Position numbers and translations under genes: made by a program. Of a stretch of 61,426 nt of DNA, positions 9,120 through 18,480 are shown one piece after another. The stretch comes from Deltaproteobacteria bacterium (lineage in GTDB: Bacteria > Desulfobacterota > Desulfarculia > Adiutricales > Adiutricaceae), in the NCBI GenBank assembly GCA_031269825.1, contig JAISYP010000034.1, positions 1 to 61,426 of the forward strand, given 5' to 3'. Each line of letters starts with the position of its first letter. Position 1 is the stretch's first letter. Below the pieces are notes generated by a model. It saw nothing but the letters and a program-made list of their open reading frames with translations. It ran no database searches and was not told where the DNA came from.

Positions 9120-9231
9120 GGTCTTTGTTAGGCCTAAAATCCACGCGTCCCTAAGGCCTGGCTGGCCGCTCCTTGGCCACCAATTTTCTGGCCTTAATCA
9201 GCTATAGCTATTGACGCGTTTTAATGGTTAT

Positions 9232-9723
9232 ATGAAAAAAAACCTTATTACCATATTGGTTCATAACCGCCCTGGGGTTCTGTCCCACATCGCCAGCCTG
9301 GTCACTCGCCGAGGCTACAACGTGGAATCCATCGCCGCTGGCCCCACCGAGGATCATAGCGTGACGCGCATCACCTTAGTGGTCACTGGCGACAAGGCCA
9401 CGGTGGAGCAGGTGGTCAAACAATTCCAAAAGCTCATCGACGTCATCAGCGTGGACATCCTGGAATACGAGGACGCTTTGACTGGGGAACTAGCCTTAAT
9501 CACTTTAAAGGCCGGCGCGGGTCGCCGGGCGCGGGTGGTAAGTCTGGCCCATCTTCTGGGCTTCCGCTTGATTGACATCTTGGCCGACCAAATCACCATC
9601 CAAGTGGCCGGCTCAGCCCGAGACGTGGACACCGTGGTGGCCGCCTTGGCCCCCTACACCATCATCGCCATGGCCCGCACGGGTTTAGTGGCGTTGCCTC
9701 GCCACAACGACGCGGCGGAATAG
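9232..9723 (+). CDS. ilvN: Acetolactate synthase small (regulatory) subunit
   Basis: A 163-residue regulatory subunit of acetohydroxyacid synthase, the first common enzyme of valine, leucine and isoleucine synthesis. The N-terminal ACT domain is clear (TILVHNRPGVLSHIASLVTR, GYNVESIAAGPTE), followed by a linker and the C-terminal domain ending VALPRHND. Length fits the family. The ATG at 9232 is chosen; a TTG seven codons earlier is possible, and neither has a strong ribosome binding site. The catalytic subunit ilvB is not in the window. hisB begins 8 bases after the stop, so ilvN-hisB-hisA-mutS2 probably form one operon that mixes branched-chain and histidine synthesis. Confidence 0.93.
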   Translation: MKKNLITILVHNRPGVLSHIASLVTRRGYNVESIAAGPTEDHSVTRITLVVTGDKATVEQVVKQFQKLIDVISVDILEYEDALTGELALITLKAGAGRRARVVSLAHLLGFRLIDILADQITIQVAGSARDVDTVVAALAPYTIIAMARTGLVALPRHNDAAE

Positions 9724-9731
9724 GCCCGACC

Positions 9732-10328
9732 ATGACCAACTCCACCCCCGCCCCCCGACGAGCCAAGCGTGAGCGCGTCACTTTGGAAACCAACATTTCC
9801 GTGGCCATCAATCTTGATGGGGGGCCCATCAAATTGTCCCTTAACCAGGGTTTTTTCCAGCATACGCTCAACACTTTAGCCGTTTACGCCGGCTGGGGCC
9901 TAGAATTGACGGTGGAGGGCGACTCCCAGGTCGACCACCACCACTCGGTCGAGGACACGGGGTTAGTTTTAGGGGAAGCGCTCAATGAATGCTTAGGCGA
10001 CTTCTCTGGTCATCAACGTTTTGGCCACAGTTTGGCGCCCATGGACGAGGCCTTGGCCGAGGTGGCTCTAGACGTCAGTCGGCGCCCTTATCTACATTTT
10101 GAGGCTACTTGGCCGCAACCGATGACCGGGGATTTTGATCTGTGCTTGGTGGAAGAATTTTGGCGAGCCCTCACGATAAAGGCCGGTTGGACTTTGCATA
10201 TCATGTTAAAGCACGGCCGCAACAGCCATCATCTGGCCGAGGCCATGTTTAAATCCGTTGGCTTGGCCGCCCGCCAGGCCTTAGCTCCTCGTTATGATGG
10301 GCCATTTTCCACTAAGGGGCTTTTGTGA
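9732..10328 (+). CDS. hisB: Imidazoleglycerol-phosphate dehydratase
   Basis: A 198-residue manganese enzyme that dehydrates imidazoleglycerol phosphate to imidazole-acetol phosphate, the sixth step of histidine synthesis. The two metal-binding motifs are visible: DHHHSVED (about residue 68-75) and RNSHHLAEA (about 165-173), the latter followed by the usual FK pair. It is the monofunctional form; no HisB-type phosphatase domain is fused. The stop overlaps the GTG start of hisA by 4 bases, showing translational coupling. Confidence 0.95.
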   Translation: MTNSTPAPRRAKRERVTLETNISVAINLDGGPIKLSLNQGFFQHTLNTLAVYAGWGLELTVEGDSQVDHHHSVEDTGLVLGEALNECLGDFSGHQRFGHSLAPMDEALAEVALDVSRRPYLHFEATWPQPMTGDFDLCLVEEFWRALTIKAGWTLHIMLKHGRNSHHLAEAMFKSVGLAARQALAPRYDGPFSTKGLL

Positions 10329-11092
10329 GCGAACTATTGTTGTTGCCGGCCATTGATCTTAAAGATGGCCGTTGCGTCCGTCTGGCTCAAGGTCGTTTTG
10401 AGGATGAAACCGTTTATGGCGACGATCCGGTGGCTATGGCTAAACGTTGGGTGGCTCTAGGCGCCGAATGGATCCATCTGGTTAACCTCGATGGCTCCCT
10501 AGGGCATCTCGCGGCCAATCGAGAGGCTATTGTCAATATCGTTCAATCGGTTCCGGCTAAATACCAGCTCGGCGGGGGGATCCGAACTTTGGACGCGATG
10601 AAGTCTTGGCTAGAGGTGGGCGTGGATCGCCTCATTTTGGGCACCATCGTTTGTCAAGACCCCCAACTGGTTCGCCAAGCTGGGCAAATGTTCCCTGGAC
10701 GTTTGGCCGCTTCCCTCGACTCCAAGGGCCGAGCGCTAAAAATCCAAGGTTGGCTGGAAGACGCCGGGCAAGACGTTCTCACCGTGGCCGCGACCCTGAA
10801 GGAGCTGGGCGTTTCCCTCGTCATCCACACGGACGTGGAAAGGGATGGCCTCCAAACCGGCCCTAACTGGCCTTTAGCCGCCGAAGTGGCCAAAGTTTCT
10901 GGGCTACCGACTTTAGTGGCGGGCGGCGTTTCTGGGTCTAACGACCTGATCGCCTTAAGGGATCTAAAAGCGGCGGGCGTTATTGGGGCCATCTCGGGTC
11001 GAGCCCTGTACGAGGGGACTTTAGATTTCACGGAAGCCCAAAGGATCCTCGCCGGGCCTGGGGAGCGGGGCGCGGGGAATAGCCCAGCGTGA
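10325..11092 (+). CDS. hisA: ProFAR isomerase (phosphoribosylformimino-AICAR-P isomerase)
   Basis: A 255-residue TIM-barrel enzyme that performs the Amadori rearrangement of ProFAR to PRFAR in histidine synthesis. Catalytic Asp in LLPAIDLKDGRCVRL (Asp11) and the second Asp in HTDVERDG are present; LGGGIRT and VAGGVSG are the phosphate-binding loops. It starts with GTG inside the hisB stop (GTGA overlap), and its own stop overlaps the mutS2 GTG in the same way. hisH and hisF, its usual partners, are absent here, so the histidine pathway is scattered in this genome. Confidence 0.95.
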   Translation: MSELLLLPAIDLKDGRCVRLAQGRFEDETVYGDDPVAMAKRWVALGAEWIHLVNLDGSLGHLAANREAIVNIVQSVPAKYQLGGGIRTLDAMKSWLEVGVDRLILGTIVCQDPQLVRQAGQMFPGRLAASLDSKGRALKIQGWLEDAGQDVLTVAATLKELGVSLVIHTDVERDGLQTGPNWPLAAEVAKVSGLPTLVAGGVSGSNDLIALRDLKAAGVIGAISGRALYEGTLDFTEAQRILAGPGERGAGNSPA

Positions 11093-13458
11093 ATCCCACG
11101 ACTTTAGACATCCTTGACTACGGGGTGGCTCTGGAGACCTTAGCCGAGCGAACCCATTCCGCCCCCGGCGCGCGTCTAGCCCTCGCCTTAAAACCCAACC
11201 TCACGCCCCCGGAAATCTTAAATTCCTGGGCCCGGATCGAAGAGGCTCAGAAACTAGCCCTCGCGGCCGAAAGCCCGGATTTTCGGGATCTGGTGGATCT
11301 TTCGGGCTTATTGGTCACCTTAGGCCCAGAAGGGGCTTTGATTGAGCCGCTGGAATTACTCATCGTTGGTCGCGTGGCCGCGACCTCCCGAGCGGCTTTA
11401 GAATATTTTCAGCCGCGTCAAAAAGAGGCCCCGCTTTTATTTGAAATAGCCCAGCTATTGGATCCCTTCGATTCCTTGGTTGAGAGCATTGAAGCTAGCG
11501 TAGGGCCCGAAGGCGAAATCCTGGACACGGCTAGCCCGGCCCTAGCCCGCTTGCGCCAGGATCTGATTTCCTCTCGATTGGCCTTAACCGCCAAACTCAC
11601 CGAATTAACCCGCTCCCCGGAATTTAAACCGCTCTTAATGGACGACATCATCACCACCCGCGGCGAGCGTTTTGTCGTGCCCGTGCGCGCGGGGGCCGCT
11701 AGCCGCTCGCGGGGGCTAACCCATGACTGGTCAAAAAGCGGGGCCACGGCGTATCTAGAGCCCCTAGAGACGGTGGAGGACAACAATCATCTGGCCTATT
11801 TACGCCATCGGGAAAAAGAAGAAATCCTCCGTATTTTAAGAGCTCTAGCCAGTCAATGTCGACAAGCGGTTCCCCGGTTAGCTCAATCGGTCGCCGCCTT
11901 AACCCAGCTCGATTTAATCATGGCCCAAGGACGCTTAACCAATGATTGGCGAGCCATCACCCCAGAATATCTACCCGGCGAGGGGTTTCAACTAAGGGGT
12001 TTACGCCATCCTCTTTTGGAAAAAAGGCTGCTGGATAATAATCGGGTCATGATCCCGTTGGATTTAGTGGCCACCCCCCAATCCCCCACCTTGGTCATCT
12101 CCGGGTTAAACGCGGGTGGCAAAACCGTGGCTTTAAAAACCCTGGGCCTCACTTTAGCCTTGGCTCGCTCGGGTCTGCCCATCCCCGCCAAACCTGGCTC
12201 TAGCTTAGATTTTCCCGAGGATATCCTGGCCATTATGGGGGACAACCAAGATCTCACCGCCGATCTTTCCACCTTCTCCAGCCACGCCAAAGCCATTGGT
12301 CAAGTCCTGGCTCAAGCCCGGCCCGGGGTGGTCATCTTGCTCGATGAGATTGGCGGCGGCACGGATCCGGCCGAAGGGGCGGCTTTGGGTTTAGCCGTTT
12401 TAGAAAAATTGCGTCAATCCGGGGCCTTTTGTTTAGCCGCCACCCATTTTCACCTCATCAAAAGTTGGGCCGCCTTAACCGAAGGCGTGGTGTCGGTGGC
12501 CGTTAAATCTTCCCCCGAAGGTCAACCCATTTATGGGTTAACCTATGGTAGCCCGGGGTTTTCCGGGGGTTTAGCCATGGCCCGGCGTATGGGGCTGCCC
12601 GAGGAGTTGGTGGCGCGGGCCGAAAGTTACCTTGACGATGGTCAGAAAGAGGCCATCGCCCTGTTAAGTCGGCTGGAGGAGGAGCGCGGGGCCTTGTGGT
12701 TGGAAAGAACTGAGTTAGCCAAAACCCGCCGCGCCCTAGCTTTAACCGAGGAAGAAACGCGCGATAATCTTAAAAAACAGACCGACGCCTTAAAACGCCA
12801 GTCTTTGGAGCAAGATCGACAAATTAAAGCCGCCCTCGCCCGCCATCAACGGGAAATGACGGAACTAAAAAAAGAAATTCGCGACCTCATTAACGCTGGT
12901 CAAAAACCTGACCTCATCGCCACTAGTTTAAAGCTAGCCAATATCGCCCAACAGTTATCCCAAGCTCGCCCAGAAATCCTGGGCGAGGCCCCAACCACCG
13001 CCCCCCTGGCCCAGGTCGCGCCTGGGGATCGGGTTCTGGTGGGTCGGTTAGGCCGCGTGGGGATCGTCAAAGCCTATAACCCGGTCAAAAACGAGGCCCT
13101 AGTCGAGACGGGGAGTCTGTCCGTCAAAATCGCCCTCGCCGAGCTCTTCCCACCCAAGGATCCAGAAAGCGCGCCCTTAAACCAGGTGTCGTTTTCGCTG
13201 CGCGATGAGGACACCCGAGGGTTATCCTTAAACCTTTTGGGGCAAACCGTGGAGGAAGCCACCCTCGTCATTGACCGAGAAATCGACCGAGCCTTGGTTA
13301 ATGGCCAAAAACGTCTGACCATCATCCATGGCTTGGGCTCTGGCCGCCTTAGGCGCGGTATCGCCCATCACCTTAAATCGCACCCTAAAGTGGTGGAACT
13401 AATCTGGCCGACGAACACGCCCGGTGGCCATGGCGTGACCACGGTGGAACTGAGCTAA
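11089..13458 (+). CDS. mutS2: Endonuclease MutS2 (Smr domain)
   Basis: A 789-residue MutS-family ATPase. In other bacteria MutS2 suppresses homologous recombination or rescues collided ribosomes. The order is a core/clamp helical region (1-300), ATPase domain with Walker A SGLNAGGKT (about 340-348) and Walker B VVILLDEIGGGTD, a coiled-coil stalk (about 515-610), a KOW-like patch (PGDRVLVGRLGRVG) and a C-terminal Smr nuclease domain (about 712-789) with DREIDRAL, IIHGLGSG and HGVTTVEL. There is no mismatch-recognition N-domain, as expected. The GTG start overlaps the hisA stop by 4 bases. A copy of the miniature element starts 13 bases after the stop. Confidence 0.95.
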   Translation: MNPTTLDILDYGVALETLAERTHSAPGARLALALKPNLTPPEILNSWARIEEAQKLALAAESPDFRDLVDLSGLLVTLGPEGALIEPLELLIVGRVAATSRAALEYFQPRQKEAPLLFEIAQLLDPFDSLVESIEASVGPEGEILDTASPALARLRQDLISSRLALTAKLTELTRSPEFKPLLMDDIITTRGERFVVPVRAGAASRSRGLTHDWSKSGATAYLEPLETVEDNNHLAYLRHREKEEILRILRALASQCRQAVPRLAQSVAALTQLDLIMAQGRLTNDWRAITPEYLPGEGFQLRGLRHPLLEKRLLDNNRVMIPLDLVATPQSPTLVISGLNAGGKTVALKTLGLTLALARSGLPIPAKPGSSLDFPEDILAIMGDNQDLTADLSTFSSHAKAIGQVLAQARPGVVILLDEIGGGTDPAEGAALGLAVLEKLRQSGAFCLAATHFHLIKSWAALTEGVVSVAVKSSPEGQPIYGLTYGSPGFSGGLAMARRMGLPEELVARAESYLDDGQKEAIALLSRLEEERGALWLERTELAKTRRALALTEEETRDNLKKQTDALKRQSLEQDRQIKAALARHQREMTELKKEIRDLINAGQKPDLIATSLKLANIAQQLSQARPEILGEAPTTAPLAQVAPGDRVLVGRLGRVGIVKAYNPVKNEALVETGSLSVKIALAELFPPKDPESAPLNQVSFSLRDEDTRGLSLNLLGQTVEEATLVIDREIDRALVNGQKRLTIIHGLGSGRLRRGIAHHLKSHPKVVELIWPTNTPGGHGVTTVELS

Positions 13459-13471
13459 GTCGACAAAATAT

Positions 13472-13583
13472 TGATGGCCTCGCAAAAAGGCTTAAAATCG
13501 AAAAATATTTTTTTTAACTCTTTGATATTAGTACTCTTTTTTTTACTAAATTTCTTTAAACTGGGGTTTTCGCGAAGCCATCA
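13472..13583 (+). mobile_element. Miniature inverted-repeat element, copy C
   Basis: The 112-bp copy starts TGATGGCCTCGCAAAAA and ends TTTTCGCGAAGCCATCA, with target duplication ATAT (13468-13471, 13584-13587). The middle is more diverged than in the other copies. It lies between the ends of mutS2 and the converging membrane-protein gene, so its hairpin could act as a bidirectional terminator. Confidence 0.75.
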
Positions 13584-13654
13584 ATATTATTCGCGAGTTT
13601 AAGATCGTTTTTTAGGCTTGTTTGAGCTTAGCTTAATTAAGAGCTAGGCTCGGG

Positions 13655-15448
13655 CTAGTCTAGGTTTAACGAGACGCTTTCTAACGCCGCCAGAACTTCG
13701 CTCCTTTCTTCCTCAATGGCTTTTAAAATCTCCGCTTTAAACTCGTCGCGGTGGCCCAACTCATCCAAACTGATCCAGGCCATGTCCACTAATATAGACG
13801 CCCCTAAACCGGCCAAAAACCCGGCCACGGCCCCCACGGCCGTCCCCAGGCCAGGGACAACGCTACCCACCCCCGCCCCAGCCCCGGTGGAAGCCAAGAC
13901 CGAGACCGAGGCGCGCGAGGCCAAACGTTTGACAATGGAGGCGATGGCGGTTTTAAAGATGGTTTTTTGCCCAATTTTGGCCACGACGCGGCCCACCAAC
14001 GCGCCCACGCCCACCCCAATCAAGCCACTAAACAGGGCTCGGTTCTTCAATGAAATAGTTTCCACCGGGGCGACCTTGGCCAATAAATTATCCATGGTCA
14101 AGTTTTTTATTTTCGCCCCCACGACCAGCTCGGCCGGAACCTGACACGTTCTTATAGACCGCTCGGCCAATTTCGCGAACCTTTCCTGAAAACTAGCCGT
14201 GGAGCTGGCCAGAAGTTTAAGCCGCTCGATGAATTCAGTCATGTCCACGCCCGCGCTCAATTTTTCCATCGTCTTTTCCAGGAGATAGTTTTCCAGCCCC
14301 GCCGCGCCGCCGATGACTAAATCGCGAAGACGCGCGTATTCCCCGGACAAACTATAATACCAGTCTAAATAACTATCCACGTTATCGCGGTATTGATTAA
14401 ATTTAAGATTGGCCAATTTAATCAGGTTGGCGCGGTTCGTCTTTATCGGGTCCCACAGAGCCTGGGCTAGTTTATTCAGCTCCAATTCCGCTCGCGGGTC
14501 GTAATACTTACCCCCTAAGAAGAGAAAAACCCGCTCAAAGCTGGCCTGAAACTGAACTCTGGCCGCCTTAATGGCCTCGCCCCTGGATCCGGCGAACCAA
14601 GTTTCCAAGTTCCTGGCCAAAGGGATAAAAAAGGCGACCAAAAAGATAGCCATAAAAGCGCTATAACCGACCACCGTCGCCCGGCTCACCTCCGGTAGCT
14701 TCGACTCCGTAGGCGGGACAAATCCGCGGAGCCCCTCGCCTGGCGGTAAAGCGAAAAAAGCGATAAAAGCCAAAAGACCGCCATACAAGCAAAAGCTATT
14801 TAGGGTCTGAAAAATCATCCCCAAAAACCAGTGGAAATCCTGGAGAACGCTTAAGGTTTTTTGGCCCCAAGTCCCAAACATGGCCACCCAAGCCCCCGCC
14901 TCTGGCAAAAAAGACGAAGCGGAGTTGGCGAAAGGCGTCGCCTCTAAAGACGGCGGTTCCCCGTCGAAAATAACTAAGCTCAAATACCTTAAGATCCCCA
15001 AAATGATGGGCGTTAAAAAAAGAGACCAAGCGTTAAGACGAGCCGCCCGCAATGAGGGAATGGATTGTTGGATAATAGCTCGGGGAGCCAGAACGCGCGT
15101 CGCGTAAAAAACCACGAAGGCCAGCCCCACCCAGAACCAGTCCTGACCTTGAATAATAGCCAAATTTAAAAGGGCGCTGAAAGAAACCCCCAGACTAATC
15201 AGGAAAAGGAGCGCGTTGGTTCCAAAGCCATGGGACAAAAAGCGCTGAATCGAGCTATTGGTCACGAACGTGCGGGCCCATCTCGCCCGGCGCGTGGCCG
15301 CGACCTGGCAGGCCAATATCCACAGAGGGAAAGCGAAGGCCAAGGTGGCGAGTAAAAAAGCCCATAAGGCCAGGCTAGGGCTGATATAGACGAACCAAGC
15401 CAAAAGAGCCAAAGCCAGAAGGCTTTTGAGCGAATATCGTTTGAGCGT
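13655..15448 (-). CDS. Large multi-pass membrane protein of unknown function
   Basis: No named family is recognised. About five to six hydrophobic segments occupy the first ~280 residues, then a soluble helical region with FNQYRDNVDSYLDWYYSL and EYARLRDLVIGGAAGLENYL, and a glycine-rich hydrophobic hairpin near the C-terminus (GLIGVGVGALVGRVVAK, then VGSVVPGLGTAVGAVAGFL). The last ~40 residues are charged. This suggests an inner-membrane protein with a second, glycine-zipper membrane anchor. Start: an ideal AGGAGG (15455-15460) sits 6 bases before an ACG codon at 15448, which opens a basic N-terminus (LKRYSLKSLLA) ahead of the first helix. The first standard start, TTG at 15412, has no ribosome binding site. 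The upstream capA-like gene is on the same strand, 179 bases away. Confidence 0.6.
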   Translation of the reverse strand, partial: TLKRYSLKSLLALALLAWFVYISPSLALWAFLLATLAFAFPLWILACQVAATRRARWARTFVTNSSIQRFLSHGFGTNALLFLISLGVSFSALLNLAIIQGQDWFWVGLAFVVFYATRVLAPRAIIQQSIPSLRAARLNAWSLFLTPIILGILRYLSLVIFDGEPPSLEATPFANSASSFLPEAGAWVAMFGTWGQKTLSVLQDFHWFLGMIFQTLNSFCLYGGLLAFIAFFALPPGEGLRGFVPPTESKLPEVSRATVVGYSAFMAIFLVAFFIPLARNLETWFAGSRGEAIKAARVQFQASFERVFLFLGGKYYDPRAELELNKLAQALWDPIKTNRANLIKLANLKFNQYRDNVDSYLDWYYSLSGEYARLRDLVIGGAAGLENYLLEKTMEKLSAGVDMTEFIERLKLLASSTASFQERFAKLAERSIRTCQVPAELVVGAKIKNLTMDNLLAKVAPVETISLKNRALFSGLIGVGVGALVGRVVAKIGQKTIFKTAIASIVKRLASRASVSVLASTGAGAGVGSVVPGLGTAVGAVAGFLAGLGASILVDMAWISLDELGHRDEFKAEILKAIEEERSEVLAALESVSLNLD

Positions 15449-15490
15449 GAGCGACCTCCTGGTGGCTGAAAAAAAAGAGGCGGCGCGTTA

Positions 15491-15517
15491 GAGCGATTAG
15501 AGCGATTAGAGCGATTA
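15491..15517. repeat. Three perfect tandem 9-mers
   Basis: GAGCGATTA is repeated three times without mismatch in the gap between the two minus-strand genes. It is a short slippage-type repeat with no evident function. Confidence 0.8.
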
Positions 15518-15627
15518 GCCTTGAGCCAGGTTTTTTGGCGCGTTTATTCAGCTTTTCTTCGCCGCGCCTCGTGTTATAAAAGCTTTGCTAGTTCGCCCAG
15601 TTCGCCTAAATCCACTGAACCCCAAAA

Positions 15628-17073
15628 TCATTTTTTCGGCTTTGGCTCCATCAGGGACAAAAGGTGCCGCTCCATCTCCGCCTGGTGTTTGGCCATTTTT
15701 TTTAGCTCGTTTTTACTTAAAAAACTTAAGGACGAAGGCGAGTCGACGGCCATGGCCAAAGGAAAAACCCGGAAAGTTTTCCGGCGATCCACGACCAAAG
15801 TATGGCAGGCCGTGGGGATGAGATTAATCGCCTCAATGGCTTTCCGCCCCGCCTCGTCAATGGACAAGAGGCAATCCAAGATCAGGCCAAGATTGGTGTA
15901 AGGCTTAGATTGGTTACTGATAAAATTACCTAGGCTAAAGACGACCAATTGGTCTTGATCCCGACGCGCCCCAACCAGGTAAGGTTGAACCATATGGGGA
16001 TGGTGCCCCAAAACAATATCCGCCCCCATAAGCCCGCGCTCCGGGTCGCCTTCCAAGATCCGCCCCACCAGATCTTTTTGGCTTTGGTTGGGCTGACGCT
16101 GGTACTCCTGGCCAAAATGAAGGTTAACTATAACAAAATCCGCCCCTCGCCGTCTAGCCTCAAAGATGTCCTCGAGCGCGCCCTCATTTTCTATAAAGCC
16201 CAGCCGCCAATCCTCTTCTTTATTGGGCCCAGGGGAACCGTTAAAACCGTAGGAATAGGCCAGTACCCCCACCAGGATCCCGTTATAGACGCTTATTAAA
16301 CGCCGGGCTTTATCCGCTGGATCCACGTAAGCCCCCGCGTAATCTAAACCGGCTTTTTGGACATTATTAATGGTGGCCGCCAAACCTGACCAACCGCGAT
16401 CCAGGGCGTGGTTGTTGGCCAAAACCAAAGTGGTGAAACCGACCGCTTTTAGGCTCGCCGCTAACTCCTCCGGGGCGTTAAACTGGGGGTAACCGCTATA
16501 ACCTCGCTCCGCCCCGGCCAAGGGCGTCTCTAGGTTACCAATGACCAAATCGCCTTGGTGAAAAAGATCCGTGACATGCTCAAAAAAAGGAATGAAATCA
16601 AAGCCCCCGTCTTTTAAAGAAGCCGCGACTCTCAAAGAGGTATGGGTTAAGATATCGCCCGTGGCTAGTAATCTTAAAGAGCGTTTTTGGCCCGCTAGCT
16701 TGGGTGGCCGCGGGGAGGCGACCGGGGCTAGGGAGGGGGACGCCGGTGGGAAGCCCGACGGTTGGGTGGGCGAAAGCCCCGCGCCACTCGGGCCAAAATT
16801 GATGATGGGAAACTCTTTGATCGCGTCCTGGTCGATATTTTGAGGGCTATCTGGGAGATCGGGCGCCTTTTCTTGGCTCGACTCGGCGGCGGCATAGACC
16901 CGCGCCATCTGAGCTGGCTTAACGCGGATTAGAAACTCTTGGATGGCGGCTCTAGCTTCCACCTGGCTCTGACTGGGTTGGGCCCAACCCCAGACCAGCC
17001 AACCCCAAACCAGTCCTAAAGCCAACAAATAACCCCAAAAACCCTGGCCGACCTTTTTCATCGCCCTGACCAT
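15628..17073 (-). CDS. CapA-family (PGA_cap) metallophosphatase-like protein
   Basis: A 481-residue protein anchored by an N-terminal hydrophobic segment (GYLLALGLVWGWLVWGWA), then a Pro/Ser-rich linker and a CapA domain from about residue 130. CapA proteins are calcineurin-like phosphoesterases linked to poly-gamma-glutamate capsule export. Motifs: LLATGDILTH (metal-binding Asp), VIGNLETPL (Asn-Glu), LANNHALDRG (Asn-His), VNLHFGQEY and VLGHHPHMVQP. Start: ATG at 17073 with AGAGGG (17077-17082) close upstream; ATG 17061 and a longer frame to 17124 are alternatives. No capB or capC is nearby, so a capsule role is not supported; a periplasmic polysaccharide or phosphoester role is equally possible. 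Confidence 0.85.
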   Translation of the reverse strand: MVRAMKKVGQGFWGYLLALGLVWGWLVWGWAQPSQSQVEARAAIQEFLIRVKPAQMARVYAAAESSQEKAPDLPDSPQNIDQDAIKEFPIINFGPSGAGLSPTQPSGFPPASPSLAPVASPRPPKLAGQKRSLRLLATGDILTHTSLRVAASLKDGGFDFIPFFEHVTDLFHQGDLVIGNLETPLAGAERGYSGYPQFNAPEELAASLKAVGFTTLVLANNHALDRGWSGLAATINNVQKAGLDYAGAYVDPADKARRLISVYNGILVGVLAYSYGFNGSPGPNKEEDWRLGFIENEGALEDIFEARRRGADFVIVNLHFGQEYQRQPNQSQKDLVGRILEGDPERGLMGADIVLGHHPHMVQPYLVGARRDQDQLVVFSLGNFISNQSKPYTNLGLILDCLLSIDEAGRKAIEAINLIPTACHTLVVDRRKTFRVFPLAMAVDSPSSLSFLSKNELKKMAKHQAEMERHLLSLMEPKPKK

Positions 17074-17233
17074 TGGCCCTCTCTGAGGGTAAAACCCGAT
17101 CCAACCATGACTAAAAAACCCCACCGCCGCGAAGACGAATCATCAGACTTTAGACACGCTTAATAAATATCTTTAATTAAGATTATAGTCTCTCTAGCTG
17201 AAAATTTCTAGTTTAATTCTATTTAATAAAAGA

Positions 17234-17262
17234 AACGCCGTCGGACAGCTCCAGACGGCGTT
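17234..17262 (-). terminator. Terminator of the outer-membrane protein gene
   Basis: A 9-bp stem AACGCCGTC / GACGGCGTT (17234-17242, 17254-17262) is followed on the minus strand by TCTTTTATT. It lies 62 bases after the stop of the beta-barrel gene. Confidence 0.7.
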
Positions 17263-17323
17263 ATGAGGTCTAAAAGCTAGAGTTTAAAGACTGTATAGAT
17301 AAGATAATAGAGGCCAATCAATA

Positions 17324-18235
17324 TTATTTTTGGTGAAGAAAGACTGGAACCGTCCAAGTTAAAACCGACATTGTTCCTTCGGGGTTATTACGGGAATGGA
17401 CGTCAAAAAGACAACGTAAACTTAAGCTCCCCCAACGGCCTAGCCCCACTTGAATTTCTGGCCCCAGGGCGAACCTTTCGGTACGCCAACCATCCATCGG
17501 CGCGCCTTTACCCCGGGAGTCGGTAGTCTGCCAAGAGCCCGCCGTGGACAGAGCCAAGGCGATATTACCCAATTGCTTGCCAATGGAGCTTTCCATGTGC
17601 AGGTTATCGCCTTCCCGAATATTAGTCTTTCGTTGCTCGAAACTAATTTCATACCGAACCACCGTTGACCATGTCCAGGTTTTGGCCTCGTCAAAATACC
17701 AGGTCAACCCCAAAGTGGGCTGAACGCCCCAATAGCCTAGACCTGGACTAGTGAGACTTTCCTTCACCCGGAAGTCGCCAATGGGAAAATGGACGGCCAA
17801 GGAAGCTAAGGCGTCAAATCTTGGGCGGTGCCAAGCGATGGTGACGTGGGAATGGGGATCCCCGAAGCCAAAATGTTTCGCGTCATTATTCCCCGCTAAC
17901 CCCGAACCAAAATTGTAGGAAGTGATGGGAATAACAATATCGAACATCAAATTGCCGGTGAGAATTTCCACGGGCGTTGACCACACTAAACGGTGGGTCT
18001 GGGTGAAAACCTTAGTCGAGGTGTCGCCCGGCAGCTTACGCCCATTGTCCATGATATAGTCGTCAGCTTGATACCAAACGTTGTACATCAAATAAAATAA
18101 GCCCGGTGGTGGCATGGTGGCCAACATGTAACCGCTGCCACCGGGGGTGAAGTGGGCTTTGCCCAAAGCTAGATTGGCTTTAGGCCAACAAAACGCGCCC
18201 AAAGCGATCGCTAGGGCGATAATTATTTTTTTCAT
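17324..18235 (-). CDS. Outer-membrane beta-barrel protein (Phenol_MetA_deg-like)
   Basis: A 303-residue protein with a signal peptide (MKKIIIALAIALGAFCW, cut near residue 25) and alternating hydrophobic/polar strands ending in a hydrophobic C-terminal strand (VLTWTVPVFLHQ), typical of outer-membrane barrels. The sequence resembles the SphA/MetA family of putative transporters: GGSGYMLATMPPPGLFYL, the TQTHRLVWSTP strand, DIVIPI, GFGDP and YWGVQPTLGLTWYFD. Members are proposed to bring hydrophobic compounds across the outer membrane, but substrates are mostly unproven. A weak AAGG precedes the ATG by 8 bases. It is a single gene with its own terminator. Aromatic-pathway genes are absent nearby. 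Confidence 0.75.
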   Translation of the reverse strand: MKKIIIALAIALGAFCWPKANLALGKAHFTPGGSGYMLATMPPPGLFYLMYNVWYQADDYIMDNGRKLPGDTSTKVFTQTHRLVWSTPVEILTGNLMFDIVIPITSYNFGSGLAGNNDAKHFGFGDPHSHVTIAWHRPRFDALASLAVHFPIGDFRVKESLTSPGLGYWGVQPTLGLTWYFDEAKTWTWSTVVRYEISFEQRKTNIREGDNLHMESSIGKQLGNIALALSTAGSWQTTDSRGKGAPMDGWRTERFALGPEIQVGLGRWGSLSLRCLFDVHSRNNPEGTMSVLTWTVPVFLHQK

Positions 18236-18374
18236 AATTTTAACCTTATTAAGTCAAAGTCCGCCTTAAACGCTCCGCGCGAAAAGCCATCGCGAAATAG
18301 CGCCTAAACCAAACGAAATCCTCTGGAAAAAAAAGCTGGTCATTGATAATTCAATTTTACTACCTCGTTACTAG

Positions 18375-18480
18375 CCAAGTCTGAAGGCCACGTTTAAAAG
18401 GCCACGTTTAAAAGGCCAAGTCTCAAAGTCAAGTCTCAAAGTCAAGTCTTAAAGCCAAGTCTTAAAGCCAAGTCTCAAAG
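18375..18480. repeat. Minisatellite of 13-14-bp units
   Basis: Two units of about GGCCACGTTTAAAA are followed by five units of AAGTCTCAAAGTC or AAGTCTTAAAGCC (two pairs of identical units, then a partial one). The pairwise identity of adjacent units points to recent slippage. Confidence 0.75.

Noticed and set aside
18375-18480. CRISPR-like array
   Set aside because: Units are contiguous 13-14-mers without unique spacers and no cas genes are present; it is a minisatellite.
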